Positions 46,261-54,741 of a DNA stretch of 64,000 bases are shown one piece after another; positions within the stretch are counted from its first letter, which is position 1, and the number at the start of each line of letters is the position of its first letter. Position numbers and translations under genes: made by a program. Source of the stretch: Pleodorina starrii (lineage: Eukaryota; Chlorophyta; Chlorophyceae; Chlamydomonadales; Volvocaceae); NCBI GenBank assembly GCA_030267565.1, contig BRXU01000003.1, forward strand, positions 7,167,001 through 7,231,000, read 5' to 3'. Below the pieces are notes generated by a model. It was not told where the DNA came from, searched no databases, and was given only the letters and a program-made list of their open reading frames with translations.

Positions 46261-46612
46261 GTGTTCACATGTGAGCGAATCCGGGTGGATTCGTGCGAAG
46301 CCGACCTTGGATTGGTGCGAAACCGGGTCGAATCCCAATCCGAGTCTGGCTTGGGGGGCCGATTGGGCCGGTTTCGCCTGGAATCGCTTGGATTGGACTG
46401 GAAACAACGTATTTCAAAGAACCAACTCTCAAACCTGCGTCTAAAAGGTTCATTTATTCTAATGTAATAATTAGATTTACGAAAAGCGTGAGCCGAACTT
46501 TTACTAGTACTTTCCGCGATGCATGTTTAAGCCTGGTGATGTGAACAGGATTCGCTGGGACGCCCCGAAGCTGACTTTCAATCCGACCTCGGTTTCGCCC
46601 ACATGTGAACAC
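46261..46612. mobile_element. MITE-like element with 19-bp terminal inverted repeats
   Basis: GTGTTCACATGTGAGCGAA at 46261-46279 and the inverse of TTCGCCCACATGTGAACAC at 46594-46612 match at 18 of 19 positions. The 352-bp element sits in the spacer between the two duplication copies. Its interior is rich in GAATCC/GGATTC-type short inverted motifs. No target-site duplication is obvious. Confidence 0.65.
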
Positions 46613-47123
46613 GTCCTTAAGAAACCCAAACAAAGATACGAGCGGACGCCGCCGTATATCAAAGTTTACCCACTCTATCTTTGATGATTGTGGTTTCCTA
46701 AATCCTCTACTCAGCTCTACTGATGACAAATAATAACAGCTAGCCCGTAACTCTTTGAAGGCTGCACGCTCCATCGTATCGGGTACACTTTGGCTTCGCA
46801 CGCACCACATCACATCCGCTGCAATCGACAAAAACGTCAGCAGTCAGTTCGTGGCGGTTGGCGACCATCGGGAGCCACATGTATGCATGACTCATGCACC
46901 CGTACGGCCTCGGAGGACGTACGGTTACAGTCGCTCGGACGTATAAATGATGGCCATCTAGGCAGTGAGAAGAACTCCACAAATGATTTGTTTAATACTA
47001 AAATTATATAACTAACTAACACAATCCATCCCATATATAGGTTGACTGCAATTTGAGCAATCTGCTGCACCGTATTTAATTTAGGTTGTTCATTACAGCC
47101 GGAGCATACTTGATACCGAGAAA

Positions 47124-50100
47124 ATGTTTCGTAATGTCTTTGAGGCATGCTTTGGCGGCGAATTCGAACTCGAACACACTTGCGGCGGCCGGGCCGTCTT
47201 CGGGGTTTGCACCATCTGTCTCAACTTGACTGAGACCGGGCCAGCGGAGCAGCTTTGCGGCTGCCCAACGCCCATGCACCGGGGCTGTCTGGGCCGCTGG
47301 CAGCTAGAGCGAACCCTGGTCCGTGGTCGGCGACGACCTCCATCCGTCCCCGTGCAGAACTCATGCCCGTTCTGCCGCAAGCTTCTGCCGCCCCTGGCCG
47401 AGCTGCTGACGCCGCGGCGTGGAATGAACGTTGTAGCCTTCAGGGCTGTGGCTCAAAATGGGAAGGTACGTAATAAGGAGGAACGCGCACACACGGGTTG
47501 TCGATCGCTATTGGGTGATGAGTCTGTATGTTTAACGGCAGGGAACCACGCAATAACCCGCCATACATCCAGTTCCTGTCCAAACATACACACGACAATT
47601 TCCCACCAACCCCGACACTTTGTTCCCACCAACCATCATTCAATGGCCCTGCCTGCTACCCGCCGATTACGTAATAACTAACGACAACGCCCCGCCTCCC
47701 CACCCCTTGCTTACTTCTGCTTCACGCAGCGTCTGCTGGAAATCCCCGCCGCCAGTCGCATGTCAGGAGCCGAAGGCAAGACCGCTCAGTTCCGCACGCA
47801 CGTCAATGGCATGTTTGGAATGCTGGATGACGCAGTGCTTAAGGTGAGCCCGCAGCTCCGTGATTTGTTTCGGGACACGATTCGCCCGAGGCGGAACCGC
47901 GCGCCGTGCAGTTTACTAATATCTATAATGACGTCCCTTGCTTGCAGTAGTCCCAACAATCCTTGCTGATATCATCTCAGAATGAAACATTACATTATCT
48001 CGAAAATATGGATGGATCACGCGCGCGCAAAGTGTTTCCCATGTATTTTATGGCTTGCGTTGCCGTAGCCGGCGGCATACATGCATGACGGTGCCAATCA
48101 TGACGTTATATCCATGGTGCATAGGGGCAGCCAGATTACCACGTGCTTTCGACAAACCGTGATTTCTTAATAACCCTTCCCACAACCCGGAGGCGTTCAT
48201 TCGTCGTCGTCGTACATGTGGCGGTTCGTATACATATCAAATGCCCAGCTAATGCCCAGCTAATGCCAAAATGCCCAGCTAATGCCATCACCGGTTAGAT
48301 CACCGAAGTCGGGACGGAAGGGTAGCAAACGTTTCAACAGTCCTCAGAGCGACAACTGTTTTAGCTCCAAGGCTCAAAGACTAGACGCCCAGGTAGTTGC
48401 CAGACGCCAGGAGCTCCGTGCAGAGTTTGAAGCCGCCATGAGCCAACCTCTCACGAGGGCGGACCTCGACGCTGTCCTAAGCGCGGCGATGGATAAGCAA
48501 CGTGTACTGTTCACTAAGGAGGTGGCTGACAAGTTGGCGGAGGGGTTCGACAAGTTGAAGGTGGACGTGACTGGAGAGCTGGTAGTCATCATTGAACAGA
48601 AGATTGATCAGAAAATGGAGCAGCTGTACCGCCCGGGAAAGCTGCTTGTTCGGGCTCCTCCGGCGATCATTGAACAACTGGCCTCGACATTGGACAAAGC
48701 GCTCCAGGACACCAGCTGCTTTGGCAGGATACACGTCGACGTCATTCCCCGGCTGGATTCTCGCGCGGCGGCACCAACTATCCAGCTTACAGAGGCCGGG
48801 CGCCACGCAGGCTGCGCGATGGCGGATGTGGTGTTCAACGCGGACAGCCGGGGCCGCGTCATCACCGCGCTCAGACACGTTCAGAGGCAGCTTGGGGGGG
48901 CCACCTCCAACAACTTCGTGTTCCAGGACTCGCTAACGAAGCGGGGCCTCGAACTCAAAAAACAGCGGACGCCAACTTTCGCCCGGCTCCGGAACGAGGA
49001 GAACCGGGTCGTACGCTGGGTGAACGGCGTCGACATTCAGGTCAAGGACGACGGGGTCTGGCGGCCCTACAACGGACCATGGCAGCCTAGCAACACGGAG
49101 GGCCGCAACGGCAGCGCGGCGGGCGTCGGCGGCAGCGCGGCGGGAGCCAGCAATGGACAGACGGCGGGCGGCAACCGCAATGCGTCAGGAGCGAATGCCG
49201 CGCCGCTCGGAGGTGGGACCGGCGGGGGCAGTGGCGGCGGGCAGACCAGGGTGGCTCTGGGGCGCGGGCGAGGGCAGGGTGGCGCTGGTGGCGTCCCCGC
49301 TCCGGGAACCTCTCCGATGGACACTCGGGTTTAGGACCCTTCCCGGAGGAATGAACCGCTTCGCATAATTCAGTGGAACTTGCGGGGCGTTACGGAATGG
49401 AAATTAGAGCAACGCGAGCTTCTCAATCTCGCACTGCGGTACGACATTGTCGTGCTTACTGAAACTCACGGGACACTCACGGGCCGACTTTCTCGACTTA
49501 TACCGGATGGGTCGCGGTGTTTTTTCGCTGGTCGTTCAAGGGATCGTGGGGGTGTCTGTGTTTGGGTTCATCAACGCATCGCGCGCTACGTAACGCATTG
49601 CACGTCGTCTGATGCCCCTAGGGGCATGAACAGTGTTTGGCTGCGGCTCCAGGGGGACGCGTTGGACCTCGGTGGTAACGGGCTGGTCATCGGTGCTGTC
49701 TATGCCGCACCTCTGGGGTCTCGTGTTTATTCGTTGGGTGGTCGCAGTTCGCAGGATAGCGTAACGAGGCGTGTCATGGATAGGGTTCGCGCTCTGGTGC
49801 GGCGTTTTCAACAGCCTGGCGACGAGGTTCTGATGTTGGGCGATCTCAACGCCAGAGTTGCTGGAGCTAGCGAGCTTCCCGATGTCGACGGTGACGCGGA
49901 ACTAGCAGAATTCACTCAAGCGGAGCTGGGGCAGGCCAACCTTTTGCGCGCCATCCCTCCACGTCGGTCCGAGGACACCTCAGATAATGTTTTCGGGCGG
50001 GCGCTGGCGGCCCTCTGTCAGGAATTGGAGCTGGTTGTTTTGAATGGTCGAGTGAACGGTGATCCTCAAGGCGCGTGCACGTTTTGGAGCCCTGCGGGAC

Positions 50101-53100
50101 AGGGGCGTAGCATGATAGATTTGTTTGTCGCATCTCCCGCCCTGTTCTTCCGAGCGGATCGTCTGCAGGTCACGAACATACCCGTTGCGCAATCAGGAGT
50201 GAAGGTGGGCAGCCTCATGAGCGATCACTGCCCGGTGTCGCTTGACCTGAGGGTTCTGAGGCAGGGCGCCTCCCCAGCGGGTAGATCCAGTCCCAGAGCG
50301 CGCTTTGACGTGCGGCGCAAAGCCCGGTACGCTAGTCTTTTTGCTGCGGATGATGCCCCCTCTGTCCGGCGAATCGCCGACGCTGTTAACAAACTTGGCG
50401 CCGAGCTGGATAGTACGGCGGTTGTTGAGGTTATCACGATGGCGTGTTCGGCAGCGTTGGAAAAGGCTTTCGGGGGGCGTCTCAGTAGGGTCCGGCGGGT
50501 CAGGGAGGATCGGGATGCTCCTTGGTGGACCGATGAGTGCGCCACCGCCCGTAATGCGATGCTGCAGCACAAAGCCTATATGAGGGCGCACGGGCTTCTG
50601 GCCGACGAGCAAGCGCGGCTGGTCTTCTCCACGCTGCGTACTCGCTACCAGAGGCTTAGGAAGGATGCTCGCGCCGCGTATAGTGTCTCCCATTTCACGT
50701 CCTTTCTGGAGGAGTGCAAGGGCGACCCCCGCGCACTGTGGCGACGGCTCAATCAGGGTTTGAAACCCGACTGCCCCATCCGCGATGTCAATAGTTGGCG
50801 CGAGTATTTCGACGCGTTATACAATGATGAGGTTAATGCGTTTAGTGCGGTGAGGGCGGACTATATTCTGAACCTTTTTAACGGGCGTCCCCTCACAGCG
50901 CCACGCAACTGGGCCGGTAACGAAGGCGTAGCTCGGAATCAGAGGGTTGTTGCGGCGGCGTCCCTGAATGCCCCGTTTTCACTGGCGGAGGTCATCGCGG
51001 CCCTTAAATCATTGGCCAACCATAAATCGCCAGGCCTTGAGCGGGCTCCGGCGGAGTGTTACAAATATGCCACCCGCAAAGTGGAGGATAAGGAAGAGCT
51101 CGTTCTTGCGCCGTACCTTTTGCGTCTGTTGGAGCATATCCGGTCCACGGGCGATTATCCCAAGCAGTTTGAGGTTTCGATCGTCACCCCTCTACACAAG
51201 AAGGGCGACGCGCTCGATCCGAGCAACTATCGTGGGTTGGCTGTTGGCGGGGCCCTCTCTAAGCTATATGCGAACCTTCTTGACCGGCGGTTGAAGGCTT
51301 GGGGAGAGAGTAGCGGCGCGCGCAGTCCTTACCAGGGGGGCTTCCGGCCCAAGCGTGGCACCATCCACAACTTGTTCCTGCTACGGCACCTTACGGATCG
51401 TTGCCGCAGGGTACTCCCCAACGGTTCGAGCCAAGCACTTTTTGTTTGCCAGATCGATTTTGAGAAGGCCTTTGACCGGGTGAATAGGGACATGTTGTGG
51501 TTGCGTCTCGAGGAAAGAGGGGTCACAAGCGCGGCACTGGCGGCTCTGAAGCGCTGCTATGAGCGGGTGGAACTGCGGGTCAAGGTTAACGGCACGACGG
51601 GAGCGGCGTTCCCTTCTTCGCAAGGTGTGAAACAGGGATGCCCGATGAGCCCAACGCTGTTTGGTTTCTTCGTAGAAGGGTATGCCGACTACGTCGACGC
51701 CCTTGACGTCGCGCTCCCAGATGCCATGGCGGCCCCAGACTGCCCAGACGTCGAAGGTCGGCGAGTGCCTCTAGCCCTGTACGCGGACGACTTAAGCCTT
51801 TTCGCGGCGACAAAGCGACGTTTGATGAGCTTGCTTAGAGCTTTACGGGAGTGGTCCGAGGTGTTTGGTCTTACCGTTAATGCGAGGAAGTGTGAGCTGC
51901 TGCTCTTCCACCCCAGTGATCAGGTTAGGAGTCACTTCTACGCGATCAACGGCCTGGTTACTATGCGCGTTTTGGAGGACGGGCTGCCGGTGGACCGGCC
52001 CATCACCTGGAAGCCGCGCGCACGTTATCTCGGGCTACATTTTGGCCCTAATAGTTCCTTTGCGTCGTGCACGGACGAACTCTACGTCGCGGGCCAGCGG
52101 GCTATGTTTTCCCTGCTTAGCAAGTTGCGTCGACAGGGGCTATTGTTACCTTCCGTCGGAATGAAATGCTTTAATGCGCAAGTCCGTTCTGTTCTGTCTT
52201 ATGGTTCGCAGTTGTGGGGTGTCGATTTGGTTTTAGCGTTGCTCGAGAGGGGTTTCCCGGCTAACGAGGCACCGCGTTCCTGTTATTTTGAGGTCGCTAC
52301 TCGGGATCGCATGGTCAAGCTGCAAATCGCCTTTATGAAGCAGCTGGTCGGAGCTTCCGTCCCGCCCCTTCAATTGTTGTTTAGGGAACTAGGGCAGATG
52401 CCGCTGCAGATGTACTGGGCTGAATCTGTGTTTCGTTTTTGGAACAGTATGGTTGAGAACACTAGCAGCATATACCACAGTGTTTTTCGTCACGAGATCC
52501 GGCTGGCATTGGAATCGGATTTGCAGGGGGACGGCTGGGGAACTAAGATCATTCGGGCTCTGAACATCTTAAGGCATGACTGGCCGGAGGATGCGACGGC
52601 GGGTACCATCGACGCCAGGGTTAGACGGTACTCTACGTGCAAGCTCGACGTTGAGGCGCTGTTGGACACTCTTAGGGGGCGCATTAACGATGATTGGGCC
52701 AGTGACAGGTTGGCCGTCGACCCGTGCTCTTTCGTTACGGATGGCAGGAAGCCAGGCGTGAAAATGTGCCGTCACAAGCACTGGATGGGGCAGCCGAAGC
52801 AGTTTGAGGGTTACATTCCCCCGGCGCACCACCGTGCCCTTCTCCGTTTCCGGTTATGCGTATCAGACCTGGCGGTTAATAGCGAGAGTAATCGAGCCAG
52901 GGAGTTGCGTGTGTGCAAGGCGTGTCGCATTAATGGTGCCGTCGAGGACGAGAAGCACTTCCTGTTGGAGTGTTCTGCTCTCGTGTCAGCGCGGCAGAAG
53001 CTTTGGGACCTGGGTGTACCGGAGGGAGCGAGTGTTTGCGACGTCATGCAAATAGACGATCAGCGCGGTCTTGCAAAGGTTGTTTATGACATGTTTTGCT

Positions 53101-53495
53101 TTCGGCGCGAGCGCATCGACCTCGCGGGACCTCGCGGCGCGAGGTCTCAGGGGGTCTCACCCCTTTCGATAACGATAGGCAATGAGCCTCGTCGGTTCTT
53201 TCCCTCAACGTAAATTCCCCCAAAATATAAATTTCAATCAATTAAACGGCCATCCTGTTGCCCCAAAAATGAATCCGGCGTGCAGGTTGCCTTACCATAC
53301 GCAACAGCAGGACCCACCTCGGCAGGCGAGAGGAAGATGCTACCGCTGCCACCCCTTCCGCCTTCCAGTCAGCAGCAGCGTCTACCGCCGCAGGCACCGC
53401 GGGCACCGCAGGCGCCGCAGGCGCCGCAGGCGCCGCAGGCGCCGCAGGCACCGCAGAATTCGCATCGTCCCAACCGTCAACGAATGCCGAAGTGA
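47124..53495 (+). CDS. RING-CH finger protein, duplicate 2, interrupted by a retrotransposon in its last intron
   Basis: Exons are 47124-47465, 47730-47843 and, if the last exon is still used, 53286-53495. The first exon encodes the same C4HC3 finger as duplicate 1 (C29, C32, C45, C47, H52, C55, C81, C84) with essentially no protein changes. Exon 2 differs by a few residues (ASRMSGAEG in place of ANRKSGAEG). Intron 2 would be 5.4 kb because it holds a full L1-like element in the same orientation. Exon 3 has more PQA repeat units than duplicate 1. If the intron is not spliced the frame closes soon after 47843, at 47969. The gene may be functional, truncated, or silenced by the insertion; expression data would decide. 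Confidence 0.5.
48241..48281 (+). repeat. ATGCCCAGCTA repeats just before ORF1
   Basis: Three ATGCCCAGCTA units and a degenerate one lie directly upstream of the ORF1 start codon, so several ATGs precede the chosen one. They could act as upstream starts. Confidence 0.75.
48282..49334 (+). CDS. Retrotransposon ORF1 protein (coiled-coil, RNA-binding type)
   Basis: A 350-residue frame. The N-terminus is basic and Ser-rich (VRSPKSGRKGSKRFNS). A long charged helical segment follows (KEVADKLAEGFDKLKVDV to EQKIDQKMEQLY), fitting the coiled-coil trimer region of L1 ORF1p. A folded middle domain runs about 120-260 (GRIHVDVIPRLDSRAAAP, VITALRHVQRQLGG). The C-terminal 90 residues are Gly/Ala/Asn-rich with RG-type motifs. 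L1 ORF1 proteins bind the element RNA as a chaperone; no CCHC knuckle is visible here. The frame ends with a TAG that is in phase with the ORF2 frame downstream. Confidence 0.75.
   Translation: MPSPVRSPKSGRKGSKRFNSPQSDNCFSSKAQRLDAQVVARRQELRAEFEAAMSQPLTRADLDAVLSAAMDKQRVLFTKEVADKLAEGFDKLKVDVTGELVVIIEQKIDQKMEQLYRPGKLLVRAPPAIIEQLASTLDKALQDTSCFGRIHVDVIPRLDSRAAAPTIQLTEAGRHAGCAMADVVFNADSRGRVITALRHVQRQLGGATSNNFVFQDSLTKRGLELKKQRTPTFARLRNEENRVVRWVNGVDIQVKDDGVWRPYNGPWQPSNTEGRNGSAAGVGGSAAGASNGQTAGGNRNASGANAAPLGGGTGGGSGGGQTRVALGRGRGQGGAGGVPAPGTSPMDTRV
49335..53213 (+). CDS. Retrotransposon ORF2: endonuclease and reverse transcriptase
   Basis: An open frame of about 1290 codons. An N-terminal AP-type endonuclease of the EEP fold is shown by WNLRGVTEWK, VVLTETHGT, MLGDLNARV and a terminal SDHCPVSLDLRV. 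The reverse transcriptase core follows with SIVTPLHKKGDALDPSNYRG, QIDFEKAFDRVNRDMLW, VKQGCPMSPTLFGFF and the catalytic YADDLSLFA near 51778-51804. A C-terminal zinc knuckle CKAC-x9-H-x4-C lies at about 52915-52975. These enzymes nick target DNA and copy the element RNA by target-primed reverse transcription. There is no ATG between the ORF1 stop and the endonuclease domain; the first in-frame ATG (about 49626) would remove essential endonuclease residues. The start given is the first codon after the ORF1 stop. All key catalytic motifs are intact. Confidence 0.95.
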   Translation, partial: DPSRRNEPLRIIQWNLRGVTEWKLEQRELLNLALRYDIVVLTETHGTLTGRLSRLIPDGSRCFFAGRSRDRGGVCVWVHQRIARYVTHCTSSDAPRGMNSVWLRLQGDALDLGGNGLVIGAVYAAPLGSRVYSLGGRSSQDSVTRRVMDRVRALVRRFQQPGDEVLMLGDLNARVAGASELPDVDGDAELAEFTQAELGQANLLRAIPPRRSEDTSDNVFGRALAALCQELELVVLNGRVNGDPQGACTFWSPAGQGRSMIDLFVASPALFFRADRLQVTNIPVAQSGVKVGSLMSDHCPVSLDLRVLRQGASPAGRSSPRARFDVRRKARYASLFAADDAPSVRRIADAVNKLGAELDSTAVVEVITMACSAALEKAFGGRLSRVRRVREDRDAPWWTDECATARNAMLQHKAYMRAHGLLADEQARLVFSTLRTRYQRLRKDARAAYSVSHFTSFLEECKGDPRALWRRLNQGLKPDCPIRDVNSWREYFDALYNDEVNAFSAVRADYILNLFNGRPLTAPRNWAGNEGVARNQRVVAAASLNAPFSLAEVIAALKSLANHKSPGLERAPAECYKYATRKVEDKEELVLAPYLLRLLEHIRSTGDYPKQFEVSIVTPLHKKGDALDPSNYRGLAVGGALSKLYANLLDRRLKAWGESSGARSPYQGGFRPKRGTIHNLFLLRHLTDRCRRVLPNGSSQALFVCQIDFEKAFDRVNRDMLWLRLEERGVTSAALAALKRCYERVELRVKVNGTTGAAFPSSQGVKQGCPMSPTLFGFFVEGYADYVDALDVALPDAMAAPDCPDVEGRRVPLALYADDLSLFAATKRRLMSLLRALREWSEVFGLTVNARKCELLLFHPSDQVRSHFYAINGLVTMRVLEDGLPVDRPITWKPRARYLGLHFGPNSSFASCTDELYVAGQRAMFSLLSKLRRQGLLLPSVGMKCFNAQVRSVLSYGSQLWGVDLVLALLERGFPANEAPRSCYFEVATRDRMVKLQIAFMKQLVGASVPPLQLLFRELGQMPLQMYWAESVFRFWNSMVENTSSIYHSVFRHEIRLALESDLQGDGWGTKIIRALNILRHDWPEDATAGTIDARVRRYSTCKLDVEALLDTLRGRINDDWASDRLAVDPCSFVTDGRKPGVKMCRHKHWMGQPKQFEGYIPPAHHRALLRFRLCVSDLAVNSESNRARELRVCKACRINGAVEDEKHFLLECSALVSARQKLWDLGVPEGASVCDVMQIDDQRGLAKVVYDMFCFRRERIDLAGPRGARSQGVSPLSITIGNEPRRFFPST

Positions 53496-54009
53496 CGGCA
53501 GCGTAATAATGACATGCCTGCTGCAGCAAAGCTAGCCGCACGGCAATCTGCCCTGTCACGCAGCGTTTGATTGTGGCCGTCTTACTTGATTGCTTATCTT
53601 ACTTGCTTACTTGTAGCCGATCGATATATAGATGGATGCATGGGTGTGGGAGCGACGCGATCTCGACTGTGCGCTTCAATGCGCGCTGTTCGTAAGACCC
53701 TCAAAACCTTGCTTCTGCTTGCTGCTGCTGTAAGTATATATAGATAGGTATACGTACCAATGGAAGGGGAACTCGTCGCGTGCAACGATGTATGGTAGAG
53801 AGAGCCCGCCCAGCTGCGTACATGGCCCTTTTCCTTGTTTGCTTGCCATTGCAGACGGCTCAACTGCGCCCGCCCGCACCCGCCAATCGTGCCTGCTGGC
53901 TGGGTGGCGGATGGAACCGGCGGATGGGAGGATGGGTGGCAGGATGGTAGGGACTGAATTCGTATACATGAGCGAACTTAAGCTGTTGCTTGCTTGTGCA
54001 TTTTGGTCC

Positions 54010-54741
54010 TAACAATTGCGTAATATGCACGCACACGATAATGAGCAGGAGTGAGAAGTTGCGCGCCAGCAGGATTACAACGGGTCAGACGAGGCCTTTG
54101 GCAATCAATCAGCGATTTCGCCGGTAAATTGGTTAGTGGCCTGGTCTAGATGTTCTATTGAACATTAGACCCACAGAGTCGTGCGATCGCATTATGTAGC
54201 TGTTATCCAGCTCCTCTGTAATTAAATAATGCAAATATACAAGCATCTACTGCTCGTCAGCTAGCGTGCGTCCTTACGTATCCGACCATCGAAAGTGATC
54301 GCAGGGTGATCGCCGTTTCCACCACTGTCACAACCGCTTCATATCTTGATAGATTATTCTTATAAGGGTCAAATCGATTTAAAGTCGTTTGGTCTGCCGC
54401 TGCCACTTGTACCTGTAGAGTGCCAGCCAACTGCTCCGTCCCGAATCTCTCACAACTTCCGCCAACCCCTCGCCAACCGCTCGGCAACTGCCGCCAGTAG
54501 CCAGCAGCAGACTCCACAACCGAAGTACCCACACTCACTGCTTGCCAAATTTATTGCCAACTTTATAAACTCATCTAGCTCATCTAGCTGAACACACCGT
54601 GCTCGCTCAATGCACCCGGCCGCACATAAAGTCGCGGCGTCAAGTAAGCGAGCAACGAACCGTCATCATCATCATATCACTCCCAACCATCCAGCCAACC
54701 AAGCGAACCAATAGCAAGACACGAAAACAAAACCTAGGGTC
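54010..54741. other. Spacer between the duplication and the fourth RING-CH gene
   Basis: It holds the inverted relative of the 44.0-kb insertion (54189-54232) and the presumed promoter of the fourth RING-CH gene. A plus-strand frame at 54346-54591 is short and Ser/Gln-rich; I do not call it. Confidence 0.5.
54189..54232 (-). repeat. Inverted copy of the 44.0-kb short insertion
   Basis: The plus strand reads GCATTATGTAGCTGTTATCC then AGCTCCTCTGTAATTAAATA, the reverse complement of the AATTACAGAGGAGCTGGATA - ACAGCTACATA block inserted at 44015-44067. Confidence 0.65.

Larger units (their letters stand above)
48034..53213 (+). mobile_element. Full-length L1-like non-LTR retrotransposon
   Basis: It begins where similarity to duplication copy 1 stops (about 48034) and extends at least to the ORF2 stop codon at 53213. 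It has an ORF1-like coiled-coil protein gene and an endonuclease plus reverse transcriptase gene, both open. There are no long terminal repeats. The 3' boundary is uncertain because sequence from about 53168 onward is shared with copy 1. Confidence 0.9.
46721..54009 (+). repeat. Segmental duplication, copy 2, containing a retrotransposon
   Basis: Matches copy 1 (43912-46070) on both sides of the retrotransposon: 46721 to about 48033 and about 53168 to 54009. It lacks the 53-bp insertion present in copy 1 and carries an extra 43 bp at about 47903-47945. Confidence 0.9.

Noticed and set aside
49380..49382. Start of ORF2 at this codon
   Set aside because: The codon is TTG, not ATG, and the frame is open upstream to the ORF1 stop, so it has no special claim as a start.
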